This document shows positions 12,720 through 23,874 of a stretch of DNA of 64,000 bases, piece after piece. Both the position numbers and the translations under genes were made by a program. Numbering within the stretch: the stretch's first letter is position 1; each line of letters opens with the position of its first letter. Under the pieces are notes generated by a model that saw only the letters and a list, made by a program, of their open reading frames with translations, made no database searches and had not been told where the DNA came from. The stretch covers positions 66,479,427 through 66,543,426 of the forward strand of contig NC_092879.1 of NCBI RefSeq assembly GCF_028372415.1, in the 5' to 3' direction. The stretch is from Notamacropus eugenii. Lineage: Eukaryota > Chordata > Mammalia > Diprotodontia > Macropodidae.

Positions 12720-15700
12720 GAAGCAAAGAGGAAGGAAAGCAGGGGGAGAGGGGAAGAGGGAATGGGATAGGTGACGGAAAGGAAGGGGTAAAAATGGGAG
12801 CAGAGAGGTTGGGGGAGGGAGAGGAGGGAAGAGAAAGGGGGGAAGATGGAATGGAGAGATGGGAAAGGATAGGAGGAAAAGAGGGAGAGAGGGAGGGGAA
12901 GAGAGTGAAGGGAAAAGATAGGGTGGGAGGAAAGGGGGAAGAGGCAGAGTAGGGGAGGAGAGGGAGAGAGGGAGGGAGAGGAGGGTTGGAAGAGAAAGAA
13001 TGGAGGGGTTAGAGAAGAGGGTGGAGAAAACGTGAGAGGCAGTGAGGGAAGAAAGAGTGAGGGATAGAGAGAGAGTGGAGAATAAAGGGAGATGAGACAG
13101 GGAGAGAGGTCAAAGGGCAGGGGAAGAGAGCTTGAGAGAGCTTGGGAGGGAAGGAGAGGGATAATAGGAGGAGCAAAGAATATGAAGGCAGGAGATATTC
13201 AGGGAAGAGAAAGGGATGGAGAGAGGGCAAAACGGAGGGAGGGGTAGAAGAGATTGGAAGGGCCAGTCTAGGAGGAAGGGAAAGGGGGGAAGAAAGGGAA
13301 TGAGAGAGGGAGGGGGTTTGAGAAAAAGGGAATAGAGATGGTGAAGAGGATAGCAAAGGACAAAGTGGGAGAGTGCGAGAGAGGAGCGGGAAGAGTTTGG
13401 GGAGAGAAAGGACAGGAGAGAGAGGAAACGGGAGAGACAGACTGAGAGACAGACATGGGGACTGGGGGAGAGATTGAGAGAAGAGACAGGACAAGGGAGA
13501 GAGATTGAAGAGACAGAGGAGAGAGTGAGACACCAGAGACAAGAGATGGGAGAGAGGCAGAGTGGGAAGAGACTGAGACAGAGGGGGAGAGGAAAGGGAG
13601 GGAGACTCAATACTGAGAGAGGGGAAAGACAAGAGAAACAGATGGGGGTGAGAGGAGAGACTGGCGAAGGGGGGAGAGAAAGAGAGAAGGGCAGGGAGAT
13701 AGGAGAAAGGAGAAACTAAGGCAGATGTGAGACAATCGGACAGAGGGGGGAAAGGGACTTGAGAAAGGATAGTGGAAGGAGACAAAGGAGAAAAAGATTG
13801 AGAGACTTTAGACAGGAGAAACAGAGACTCGGGAGAGACTGAGACACATAGGAGAGAGACTAACAAGGAAGACAAATGTGGGGGGGGGAGAAAGGGAAAC
13901 AAGAGGGGGGACTGAGAGACAGACATGGGAGGGAGACTCAGGAGAGACAGACATAGAGATAGACTCAGGAGAGACAGGAAAGAAGGACCCAGGCCAGGGA
14001 CGGGGAGAGAGACATAGAAGAACAGATAGACTGGGGAGGGAGAGAGACTGAGACAGAAGAGAGGGGAGAGACACGGGAGAGAAACTGAGACAAAGGGGAG
14101 ATAGGGTGGAGGAGAAAAGAGACAGAAGCAGACTCAGAAGAAAGACAGGAGATAGAGGGGAGAGAGAAGAGAGAGACGGGGGAGAGAGGGACACTCAGAA
14201 GAGGGGAGAGAAACAGTTAGGACAGGAGGGAGAAAAGACGAGACTGAGAGACAGGAGAGAGACTCAGGAGTGACAGGCGGGAGAGAGAGGAGAGACTGAC
14301 AGAAGAAAAGGGGGAGACATAGAAGAGACACAGATGTGCGGGGGAGAGGGAGACAGAAAAAGGGGGAGAGACAAGCATAGGAGAAAGACGGGGGGAAGAT
14401 CCTGAGACAGAGACTGTGACAGATGGGGCAAGGGAGAGAGAAGAGACAGATGAGAGAGACTGAGGAACAGGAGAGACACAGCCAGAGAGGGGAGGAGACA
14501 TAGGACAGACAGGAGAGGAGAGAGGAAGACTGAGACGAAAGAAAGACTGAGACTCCAGGGAGACAAAGACAAATGGGGCAGGGGAAAAAGAAGAGATTCA
14601 GAGCAAAGACAGATGGAGGTGGTGGTGGGAAGAGGTAGACGGAGCAGAAGAGAGAAGAGAGAGACTGAGAGACATAGAGAAGAGACTTAGGAGAGAGACC
14701 TAGAGAGAGAGAGACAGAAGGGGCAGGAGAGAGGAGACAGAGACTGAGACAGGAAAGACCGACTCAGAGGAGAGACCCATGAGGGACAGAGAGGAGAGAA
14801 AGACATACAGATGATGGGGGGGATGGAGATAGATGGGGTGTGGGGAGAGGAGAGAGACTGGCTCAGAGGTGAGATGGGAGTGGGGAGACTGAGAGGGACA
14901 GACAGGGTGGGGGAGAGAGAGAAGAGACTCAGAAGAGAGGTAGACAGGAGAGAGATTGAGAGACAGGAGAAACTGCCGGTCAGATGGGAGGAGAGAGACT
15001 GAGACAGAAGAGAGGAGAGACCATGAGACACAGGGGAGACAGACTCAGACATGAAAGACAGAGACAGGAGAGTGAGCAAGATGGATGGAGCAGGGCAGAG
15101 AGGGCAGACTCAGATGGAAGAGACAGATGGGAGAGAGACTGGGAGACAGGAGAGACTGAGAGAGACATAGAGGAAAAAGAGATGAGGGAGGAGAGTGAGA
15201 CGGGATAGAGAAAGAAGAGACAGGGAAGAGAAACTGAAAGGAGAGACATAAAAGAGATGTGGCAGGGAGAGGGAGACAGAAGAGAGGGGGGAGAGAAGAG
15301 AGGGAGAGAGACTCAGAAGAGGCAGAGGAAAGAGATCAAGAGACAACCAGCCAGAGGGGGAGGGAGAGGGGAGAGGGAGACTTGAGACAAAAGAGAGGAG
15401 AGAGAAAGACAGGAGAGACTGAGAAGACAGAGGAGAGAGCCAGCCAGAGTAAGGGGTGAGGAGAGACAGAAAGGGGTAAGAGAGACATAGGAAAGAGAGA
15501 CTGACAGATGGGGGGAGCAGAGAGGGAGAGGGGAAGGGGGGAGAGACTGAGAAACGGGAGAGACAGAGTGACAGAGATTGGGGAGGGAGAGGGAGACTGA
15601 GAAGAGAGACAGAGAGGGGAGAGAGACAGGAGACATAGAGACAGATGGAGGGGGGAGAGGGAGACAGAAGAGAGAGGGGAGAGAGACTCAGGAGAGACAG

Positions 15701-15830
15701 GGACAGGAGAGAGAGACAGGTTCAGAGGAGAGACAGATGGGAGAGAAACAGAGACGGCAGGGTGGAAGGGAGAGAGAGGAAAGACAGACGGGATGAGGGA
15801 GAAATATTGAGGGATAAGAAAGGGAGGAGA
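12720..15830. repeat. 3.1 kb polypurine (GA-rich) tract
   Basis: The + strand is almost all A and G, with isolated C and T. From about 13,440 it becomes a degenerate minisatellite of units like GAGAGACTGAGACAGAAGAG with a period of a few tens of bases. Long minus-strand open frames rich in Ser, Leu and Pro across it are a consequence of the composition, not genes. Confidence 0.9.
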
Positions 15831-15960
15831 GAACCCAATAAGTCTCAGGCCTCAGTGAATTCTTGTGAGCAGGCCTGGGTGAACCCCTCTCGGATCAGTG
15901 ACAGGGGTGGATCAGAGAAACCTCTTGATGAGTGGGCCCTAGGTGAGAATATGTTCTGTG
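15830..15960. repeat. Terminal remnant of an array segment
   Basis: After the purine tract a short stretch again resembles the segment junction (GTGAATTCTTGTGAGCAGGC and a following GATGAGTGGGCCCTAGG). This marks the right end of the recognisable array. Confidence 0.6.
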
Positions 15961-16079
15961 ATGCTGTAGCCAGGCAAAGCTTTTGTCCTGCTAGGCTGTA
16001 CTAAAAGAGACATGGTGTCCTGAAAAAAGGTGATCAGCCGTCCACTAAGAATCAAGACAAAATGAGGGGTGCTTCCAGG

Positions 16080-16390
16080 GTGGTGAGAGGACAGCTGGGG
16101 GCTGGGGAAAGAACTGGAAATATTCAGGCTGAAGAAGAAATTCTAGATGCCTTCAAGTATTTGAAGGGCTGGGCTATGGAAGGAGGATCAGGCTGTTGTG
16201 CTCTGTCTGAAGCCTGAACTAGGAGCAATGAGTCTGAGGTAGGGAGATCAGTCTGTCACTTAATGCCAAGAGAAACTTCCTCCACTGTGCCAAGACACAT
16301 TGAGAAATGTCCAGAAGTTCCACAGGCTGCCTGACTTGGAAAAGAATGAGTTCCTTCACCATGGTGGTCTTCAAGCAGAGCATGTATAAC
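16080..16390 (+). mobile_element. L3/CR1 LINE 3'-end fragment
   Basis: Contains the typical CR1-clade 3' phrases in order: CTTCAAGTATTTGAAGGGCT, AACTAGGAGCAATG, GAGAAACTTCCT, a GGCTGCCT-like box and GGTCTTCAAGCAGAG. Old and diverged. Confidence 0.75.
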
Positions 16391-16404
16391 CCCTTGTTCA
16401 AAAC

Positions 16405-16475
16405 TCATTTGAATTCCACTAAAATTTACTAAGTGCCCATTATGTGCCAGACACGGTATTGGGTGATGGAGAGAT
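16405..16475 (-). mobile_element. L2 3'-end fragment
   Basis: Antisense L2 end with TTTACTAAGTGCCCATTATG and GCCAGACACGGTATTGGGTG. Confidence 0.6.
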
Positions 16476-16554
16476 CACGGAAGGCATTTCTGTTCAGGTG
16501 GCCGTCTTAAATTCTACATATCCAGAGCAGAATTTATTAGTCTTTTTCTCCTAA

Positions 16555-16765
16555 CTCCTCTTCCTACTTTCCCTATATGACCCTGAGCAAGTCACTTAAT
16601 CTCTGTTTGCCTCAGTTTCCTTAATTGTAAAATAGGGATAATAACAGCATCTCCCTAGCACGGTGGTTGTGAAGATCAAATGAGACAATATTTGTAAAGC
16701 ATTTAGTACAGTGCCTAGCACATAGTTGGTGCTACAAAGATGCATATTCCCTTCCCCTTTTCTGC
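16555..16765 (+). mobile_element. MIR/THER-type SINE fragment
   Basis: GACCCTGAGCAAGTCACTTA, CTCAGTTTCCTTAATTGTAA, GGGATAATAACAGCATCTCC and TAGTACAGTGCCTAGCACAT appear in the canonical MIR order. Confidence 0.8.
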
Positions 16766-16829
16766 CTTACTGTGGAGGGTACCACATCTTCCCAGTTACC
16801 CAGACTCACGTAAGTGTCATCCTTAACCC

Positions 16830-17590
16830 TCCCATATCCAATCTGTTGCTGTCACCTTGACAACATCTCATGTACCTACACCCATTTCTCTGACGCAACT
16901 ACCATCCTGTTCAAAAACCTCTTTAGGTCATGACTGACTCGGCCATCCAGTTGATTTCCCTGCCTCAAATCTCTCCCTGTTTCTTCTCACAGCTGCTAAA
17001 GTGGTCTTGCTAGGGCACAGGCCTGACCTGAACCTCTGCACCTACCCTGCTCAAACTCCAATGACTCCCTGTTATTTCCTGGATCAAATTTCAGATCCTG
17101 TATTTGACATTTAAAGCCCTTCCCAACATGTCTCCTCCTTACCCTCTCACTCTGTACCATATACTCTTCGATTCTATTACACTGACCACCTTTGCTCCAA
17201 CATGGCGCTGCATCTCCTGACTCCATGCCTCTTCAATGGCCCCTCCCTTGAAATACTTTCTTTCCTCACTGCCATCTCCTAGTTCACTTGGCCTCCTTCA
17301 GTGTTCAATTCAACTCTCTCCTTCGGCAGAAGGTTTTTCCTGGTGTGTCTCCACTCTTCACCCCCTTCCAGTGACTTCCCTCTGAGATTGCTTCCTGTCT
17401 ACACTAGATAGATGGATAGATGGAAGAACGGATGGACCAAATTAGTTGCATATTGTCTCCTGCATTAGAATGTGAGCTTCTTGAGAGCAGGGACCATGTT
17501 TTTGCCTTTTTTTTACATCCCCCATACCCCAAACAGTTCCTGGCACATAGTAGGCCTTTAATAAAAGCTTGTTGATGGGCTGAAGTTAGG
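16830..17590 (+). mobile_element. L2 LINE 3' region
   Basis: Long sense-strand L2 remnant. It has TTTAAAGCCCTTCCCAACAT, the ORF2-terminal region around GCAGAAGGTTTTTCCTGG, then GTGAGCTTCTTGAGAGCAGG and CCTGGCACATAGTAGGCCTT at the 3' end. Confidence 0.85.
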
Positions 17591-18200
17591 GTTCAATTAA
17601 CTGGCTTTGGAGGTAGGTCCCTTCCAGCTCCAGATTTCTGTGATTAGTGAATAAAAAGACTGTGTTGTGATAGTTACATGTTGATTATAATGGAATTATT
17701 TATGTTCTTAATTAATAAGATACTCTTGGTGCATAAGTAATGAAGAGAGGTCCAGAAATTGTTCCAGCTTCAGTTACAATGGTACTTGAAATTTTCACTT
17801 TATTATGTGTGATATTCCTGACTTGAGTTATGAATTAATAACAAAGGAATTCGTTTTTAAATGATCAGTTATTTTAATAGTCAAAAAAAGTCCCAAACGT
17901 TTAGCTCTTTTCCTGTTCATTGGGTGCTGACTCTGCAACCTTCTCCGCACTCTGCTAAACTCTGTAATCTGTTCAGGTTATACTTTAGAGAGAAGGCGAC
18001 TCAGTATGCTGCCCACATTGCCCCACTGGGGAAAAAACAAGCAAAAGAAGACCCTTCTCTTCTATCCGTCTTGCCAAAGGCAAAGCCACCACCTGTTTTT
18101 GTGCCCCCCATTTGTCATTTGCAAATTAATAAGCATATAATGAGAGTCAAGTGTTGTGTTAGTCTCTAGGTAGAGTCCTCTCCCTCAAGAAGTTCAGCTG
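17590..18200. other. No gene; unassigned sequence
   Basis: A short MIR-like tail lies at about 17,598-17,645. The rest is AT-rich single-copy-looking sequence with no frame, RNA gene or repeat that I recognise. Confidence 0.5.
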
Positions 18201-18204
18201 GGAG

Positions 18205-18365
18205 AAAACAATGTGTATGGCAATAACTGAATGTGTACATGTGTATGTGATTATGTATTTGTGAACATATGTATATATACATGCATATCTGTATATGTAT
18301 GCAAACATTCACATGTATGTGTGTATACATGTGTTTTAATAGACATGTACAGATACATACTTCTC
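18205..18365. repeat. Degenerate (TATG)n/(TGTA)n repeat
   Basis: Irregular run of TATGTG, TGTATA and ACATGTA words. Confidence 0.7.
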
Positions 18366-18505
18366 TGTGTGGGTTGAGATAAAGAAAGAGGGAAAAATGT
18401 AAAATGTAATTAAAAAGGAGGAGAACTTTGCAGTTATGCAAGGAGAGAGAAAGAGGGAGAATATTCCAGGTATGGAAAAGAAGAGAGACCAAATGCTGTC
18501 TAGAG

Positions 18506-18607
18506 CAGCACTTCTTAAACTGTGGGTCTCAATCCCATATGAGGTAGCAACCCATAGTTTAAGAAGTGCTGAAAGTGTCACGAGTGGAAAAAGTTTAAGA
18601 AGCCCAG
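18506..18607. mobile_element. 102-bp hAT miniature element with exact 8-bp target duplication
   Basis: Starts CAGCACTTCTTAAACTGTGG and ends TTTAAGAAGCCCAG. An inner inverted repeat pairs 18,506-18,527 with 18,550-18,571 with one mismatch. It is flanked on both sides by GTCTAGAG (18,498-18,505 and 18,608-18,615), the 8-bp duplication expected for hAT transposition. Confidence 0.85.
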
Positions 18608-18844
18608 GTCTAGAGACCAAGAAATAGATCACTTTGGCTGCACTCTAGACTGCTTGGTGTAGATTGGAGACAGGTTCTGAAGGGCTCTAGATGCCCAACA
18701 CGAGTTGGCATCTGTTTCTACTTGCTGGCCTTCTTGACCTCATCTGGCTCTCCTCCCCCAACTGACTGCCTCTCCATGACCCCTGTTTGGGGAAGGGTGT
18801 AACATCATTCTCTACTCTCCCCACCTCCCTTCTTCACCAGCACC

Positions 18845-19135
18845 TTGCTCCCCCAGGCATACTCCTTCTTTCCTCCGCTTCCCACTATTTCTGGAACCAT
18901 GAACCACGATCCAAGAAACTCTGGTGCCTTGTGTGCTAATCTGCTCCTCTGTGATCCCTCTCACCATGCCTGTAATTTTCTAGAGCAAAATATCCCTTCT
19001 CTGGTCATCAGTCCCCTTCATGTGTTGTCTCCCTCAGTAGAATATGACCTCTTTGAAATTAGGGTCTCTCTTTGCATTTGCATGTGCATCTTAACATGGT
19101 GCTCGGCACACAATGAGTGCTTAATAAATGCTTTT
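18845..19135 (+). mobile_element. L2 LINE 3' fragment
   Basis: GAATATGACCTCTTTGAAAT and GCTCGGCACACAATGAGTGC followed by TTAATAAATGC, the L2 3' end. Confidence 0.75.
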
Positions 19136-19439
19136 CCTCTTCATTCATATTTTAGATGCAATAGGGAGCCACTGAAGTTTCTGGAATAGGTGAGTAACAT
19201 GGTCAAACCTGTTCTCCCATTTCATTTGTATCTCTTTTAAAAGTTTTTTTATTATGAATGCAAACATTTCAATATACAAAGAACAGAAACAGAGCATTTA
19301 GATGAAATTGTGAGATTTTTAAAGTGCATATTAAATTTAGCAATAGTATCAGCAGTTTCGGTTGCTGATGTCATCTTCTGAACTATTTCCTGCTCATGTG
19401 TATATTTTCATATATTTCATTGATATTTCTCTTTCTCTT

Positions 19440-19700
19440 AATTTTTCTTTTTGTTTTGCTTTTAAATTAAATTTTCCCCCAATTAACAAGCATTTATTTT
19501 TTTCTGCCTTGTACCTCCCCTTATCCAAAGGAAAACAAAACCCTAATTTTAAAAATGTGTGTAGTCAAACAAAACAGATCTCCATGTTGGCCACATCCCA
19601 AAATGTGGGTGTGATTCTGCATATTTATTTCATATCTTCATCATCATTTCTCTCAAGTCACATTGGTGTCTCACTGAAGCTTCTCTTTCTCTAGTTCTGT
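19440..19700 (-). mobile_element. L1 3'UTR fragment
   Basis: Antisense match to a marsupial L1 3'UTR type: AAAGGAAAACAAAACCCTAA, CAAACAAAACAGATCTCCAT and GGCCACATCCCAAAATGTG in order. Confidence 0.65.
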
Positions 19701-19789
19701 CCTTACTGGAAATGGTAACAGACAGGTCAGTCGTTTTCATTATAATAACCTTACACACTGGGAGCCATCATGGTCACCCTAGCTAACAC

Positions 19790-20135
19790 CCAAGTAGGGA
19801 ATGCTCTCCCTTCTCACCTTAGCCTTCCTTAGTTTCCTTTGAGACTCAGTACTAATCCCACCTTCTGCAAGAGCCTTTCCTGATAGTTCATCATCCTCAT
19901 CCCCACTGCTGGGGCCTTTCCTCTGGCATCATCTCCCTTTTCAAACTCTGTACATTGTACATATTTTGTGTGTTCATAGCTACTTGCACATTAGCTTCCT
20001 CATTTGAATGTGGGCTACTTGAGGGAAGAGACAGGATTTTTGCCTTTCCTTGTTACCTCCAATGTTTAGCACAGGGCCTGGCATATAGTGGATGCTTAAT
20101 AAATGCTTGTTAACTAAATGATTGACTGACTGAGG
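19790..20135 (+). mobile_element. L2 LINE 3' fragment
   Basis: Shows TTCTGCAAGAGCCTTTCCTG, GTGGGCTACTTGAGGGAAGA and CCTGGCATATAGTGGATGCT with a TTAATAAATGCTTGTTAACT end. Confidence 0.85.
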
Positions 20136-20164
20136 GTATATACTCCACTATGGGTGGTGGGGTC

Positions 20165-20385
20165 AGCCTTAAAGCCAGGAAAACCAGAATTTGAGTCTTC
20201 TAACTCTTATCATCTGTATGGCCCTGGGCAATTCACTTGACCTCTCAGTGTATGGACAGTTTTCAAATACTATGAGTTATGGGCAGAGTCAATTAACTGC
20301 CTCAAGGGGGAGAGAATTTCCACACCAGAGAATTCCATGTATCAATAAAATCACAAGTCTAGGCCAAAATCAGACCCAACTAAAG
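20165..20385 (+). mobile_element. tRNA-derived SINE with AGTTCCCTATACCAATGAAAT-type tail
   Basis: Head AAAGCCAGGAAAACCAGAAT, core ATGGCCCTGGGCAATTCACT, tail AATTCCATGTATCAATAAAA. The same tail type occurs at 50,522-50,635. Confidence 0.65.
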
Positions 20386-20479
20386 CACCTTATAGAACCT
20401 GAAGCTACCTATTAAACATGATGTCAACCTTATGATTCAGGTGGGGATCTCAGTGTTCACAGAGTCAGGATTTTAAAAG

Positions 20480-21190
20480 CACTATCAACAGAAAGACCTG
20501 AATCTTTGCAGACACTTGAGAAAGTCTGTAATGTTGTGATGGGGATACTAATGCCTTTATAGGATTTATTTATGCCCAACCATCAGTTCTCAGCTTAGAT
20601 TGTATACTTGAGTTATTATCCCATACCCCAAAATCATGAATCCAGTTATTTTTGTGGTATGTGGATTCCTCATGGGATGCAATCATCATTCAGTGCCAGG
20701 GATGCTTGGCATTAAAAGTCTAGCTGATATCTGGTACACATATTTGCAATTGTGCTTTCCATTGGTGTATGTGGAAAGAAATTTTCTAATGTACTGTATA
20801 ATTAACAGATCCTAAGATTCAAAGTGTTTAGAAGTAATGCCATATTTCCTTGATAACTCATCTCTTGCTCCTAAACAAGCCATTTGTTTTGTAAAACAAT
20901 AAGATTGAACATGAGGCATACAGATCTTTGGAGGTGACAGTTTAAAAATACTGGTTTGATGCTAACCTGAGCTTAATTGTGCCCTGTTACCTTAGAAAAT
21001 AAACCACTTTGAGCCTTGGAGAAAACATACTATGCCCCATGAGTTTCATACAGAACAAATTCCAACAGCTTTTCTGTTTCCTTATCATGCAGGAAACTTG
21101 AATGGTGCAAGATAGAATGGTGCAAAATAGGACCTGTACCCAGATCTATTTTCCTTTTTAGTCGAGGGTTAGAATGGAGCAATTGGAGGC
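20480..21190. other. No gene; unassigned sequence
   Basis: AT-rich sequence with stops in all frames. I see no repeat family or RNA gene. Confidence 0.5.
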
Positions 21191-21262
21191 CTCTAAATTA
21201 AAGACAGAGTACTGGCCTCAAGAGTTAAGAAGACCTGGGTTCAAGTCCTGGTTCTGATGTAC
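21190..21262 (+). mobile_element. SINE head fragment abutting the L1
   Basis: GAGTACTGGCCTCAAGAGTT, AAGAAGACCTGGGTTCAAGT. It ends abruptly where the L1 sequence begins. Confidence 0.5.
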
Positions 21263-22795
21263 TTATTCAGTGCCATACCAATCAAACTACTAGAAATCAT
21301 TTTATAGGACTAGAAAAAATAATAGCAAAATTCATCTGGAAGAGCAAAAGGTCAAGAATATCAAGGGAATCAATGAAAAAGAAAAGTGAAGGAAGGTGGC
21401 CTACCAGTACCAGATATCCAAATGTATTACAAAGCAGTAATCATCAAAAACAATCTGGTACTGGCTAAGAAATAGAGCAATGGATCAGTGGAATAAATTA
21501 GGTACACAAAGCACAGTAGTAAATGACCATGGTAATCTAGTGTTTATTAAACTCAAAGATCTGAGATCTGATACAAGAACTCATTATTTGAGAAAAATGA
21601 CTGGGAAAACTGGAAAGCAGTTTGGCAGAAACTAGGTTTAGACCAACATCTTACACTGTATACCAAGATAAAGTCAAAATTCATACATGGCTTAGACATG
21701 TATATGTATATCTGAGTCAAATTTATAAGAATACAAGTCATTTCCCAATTGATAAAGTAGTCAAAGAATATGAACAGATAGTTTTCAAAAAAAGAAATCA
21801 AAACTGTTTATCATCATATGAAAAAAATGCTCTAAATTACAATTGATTAGATAAATACAAATTAAAACAACTTTGAGGAGCCACTTTAGACCTGTCAGGT
21901 TGGCTAATGTGACAGAAAAGGAAAACAAAAATGTTGGAAGAGATGCGGAAACTCTGTGCACTGGACACTGTACACTCTTGGTGGAATTATAAATTGAATC
22001 AGCTGTTTTAGAGAGCAGTCTGGAACTATGCCCAAAGGTCTATAAAACTGTGCAGACCCTTTGACCTAGCAATACTACTATTAGATCTGTATCCCAAAGA
22101 GATAAAAGGAAAAGACCCATATGTACAAAAATATTCGTAGCAGCTCTTTTTGTGGTGGTAACAAATTGGAAATTGAAGGGATGCCCATCAACTGGAGAAT
22201 GGCTAAACAAGTTGTGGTATATGATTATGATGGAGTACTGTTATGCTCGAAGAAATAATGAGCAGGATGGTTTCAAAAAAATCTGGAAAGACTTATATAA
22301 ACTGATGCAAAGTGAAGTGAGCAGAACCAGGAGAACATTGTACACAGTAAAAGCAATATTATGTGATGATCAACTGTGAATGACTTAGCTATTCTCAGTA
22401 ATACAATAATCCAAGACAGTTCTGAAATACTTATCATGAAAAATGCTGTCCACCTCCAGAGAAAGAACTGATGGAGTCGGAATGCAGATCAAAGCAATTT
22501 TTTTACCTTATTTGTCTTGTTTTTGTGGGGGTTTTTTCTGTGTATTCTTTTGCAGAATGGCTAATATGGAAATATATTTTGCATGACTTCACATGTGTAA
22601 TCGATATTAAATAAGGAGGGAGAAGAGGAGAAAGGGAAGAAGAGAATTTGGAACTCAAAACTTTAAAAAAGCAAATATTCTTTTTACAGTTAATTGAGAA
22701 ATATTTAATGAAATAAAAATATACTGGGGAAAATAAAATGCTATTAAATAAAATAAAATTCTATTAAAAAAAAAAGAAAAAAGAAAAGAATCATT
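21262..22795 (+). mobile_element. 5'-truncated marsupial L1, end of ORF2 plus 3'UTR
   Basis: Starts in the C-terminal part of L1 ORF2 (AATAGCAAAATTCATCTGGA, GAGCAATGGATCAGTGGAAT) and carries the marsupial L1 3' phrases TTTGACCTAGCAATACTACT, TGCCCATCAACTGGAGAATG, GAAGTGAGCAGAACCAGGAG and GAGAAAGAACTGATGGAGTC, ending in an A-rich tail at about 22,790. Many stops and frameshifts; not active. Confidence 0.9.
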
Positions 22796-22799
22796 TTGT

Positions 22800-22905
22800 C
22801 CAACCCCCTGATTTCATAGATATGGAACCTGTGACCCATAGAGGACACATGACTTGCCTAAGGTCATACTAGCTAAGTTAATGTCAGAGCTAGGCCTGAG
22901 TGCTG
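22800..22905 (-). mobile_element. MIR-family fragment
   Basis: GTCCAACCCCCTGATTTCAT, GACTTGCCTAAGGTCATACT and GTCAGAGCTAGGCCTGAGT in antisense MIR order. Confidence 0.7.
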
Positions 22906-22914
22906 TGGGAAAAA

Positions 22915-23080
22915 AAGTACAGCCTGGGGAATCAAGTGACCGTCATTCTGCTCCAGGTTGTGCTTTGACCTCACTGTGGGATGTTGGGCAAGGTCTGTCC
23001 CTTCTCTGGGACTCAGTCTGCCCTGTCTGTCAAAGGGGGGCTATAGATTGCATGGTCTCTTAGGCCCCTTCTAGGGTTCT
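22915..23080 (+). mobile_element. MIR-like fragment
   Basis: Diverged MIR skeleton with GTGGGATGTTGGGCAAGGTC, GGGACTCAGTCTGCCCTGTC and CCCCTTCTAGGGTTCTATG. Confidence 0.55.
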
Positions 23081-23377
23081 ATGTGTCAGTAAGTAATAAG
23101 TTCAGTTGTAGAGACAATTGAGGTGACCAGATTAGTCTTGTCCCAGACCAGTTTGTCAACTAAAAAATAGACCCAAGCTCTGCCTATATGATGTCAAAAC
23201 ACCTAGTCAGAATGCTCATTTCTATTAAACAATGACAGAAGCAGGTGAATCGGGTAATCCTGTGTCTTATAAACAACAAACAAAGGTTGTTTTTACTACA
23301 TTTTTCACTTGGCAAATAATTGTGTTCTCACACCGTACCCAAAGCTATGTTCTGACTGGTTTATCCAATGTGATACA

Positions 23378-23550
23378 CCATGTCTGGGAGACAGAAAACC
23401 TGAGTCCTAGTCTTAACTTTGGCCCTGCCACCACCCTACTGTATACATTTGGCCAAGTAAGTACACCTCATATGGCCTCAGTTTCCTTACCTGCAAAGAC
23501 AGTTGAACTAGATGGTTCCTGAAGTCCTTTCTAATTCTTTGATTCTAGGA
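23378..23550 (+). mobile_element. MIR fragment
   Basis: AACCTGAGTCCTAGTC, GGCCTCAGTTTCCTTACCTG, AACTAGATGGTTCCTGAAGT. Confidence 0.7.
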
Positions 23551-23874
23551 AATGATTTGGCAATATCTTCCCCACAACCTCTCCCATTCAATAAATTGTC
23601 CTGGAGAGCTAAAGCCATAGGGCCTGCCTCACACGAATTGGTTCTCATATTGTTTCTGTGAACATCTTGCTTCAGACTACATGGACTTTGGCCTCCCATC
23701 TGGTATGATCCCTTGGGATTTACGTCCTCAGGATTCCTGTTGGTCACTGGCTTCCGACTTACTTTTGGCTCTGAGACCTCAAGTTTTCATGCGGTCTCTG
23801 TGGTTCTTTGTTGCTGCTCTTGGTCCCAACCCAATTCAGCATTTCTTCATTCCATCAAAAGAGCCCTGATCCAA

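Larger units (their letters stand above)
9271..12720. repeat. Array copy 3, diverged and rearranged
   Basis: Segments A (box near 9,395), B (near 10,205) and C (near 10,890) follow the usual order. The expected D-E stretch is then replaced by a GA microsatellite and purine-rich sequence (11,000-11,380), by more diverged segments (11,395-11,740 and 11,989-12,150; 12,380-12,720) and by a SINE insertion. Similarity to copies 1 and 2 falls steadily to the right, as expected at the edge of an array. Confidence 0.7.
1..15960. repeat. Tandem higher-order repeat array, ~3.3 kb unit
   Basis: The same long block recurs with a period near 3.3 kb. A landmark of the form GAGTGxxTGGxTG..AGAAG lies at 1, 3,199, 6,552 and 9,840, and a second landmark, GTGAGTGAGAAAGG, lies near 2,636, 5,987 and 9,272. 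Equivalent non-microsatellite stretches of different copies match at roughly nine bases in ten by eye. Inside each copy about five segments (A-E) share a common skeleton: a GTGAGTG-like start, a line near GGGTAGAGTCTGGACA, a TTCTAGAACACATT-like box, a CAGGAAACTTTTCATCAGTG-like box, then a purine-rich tail. They are more diverged from each other than whole copies are, which is the structure of a higher-order repeat. The array continues beyond the left edge. I do not recognise it as a named satellite. Confidence 0.85.

Noticed and set aside
13009-15636. Several long minus-strand frames (up to about 300 codons)
   Set aside because: They are read across the polypurine tract; Ser/Leu/Pro low complexity comes from the base composition.
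21622-22379. Open frames of about 75 codons at 21,622 and 22,152
   Set aside because: They are broken pieces of L1 ORF2 within the truncated element.
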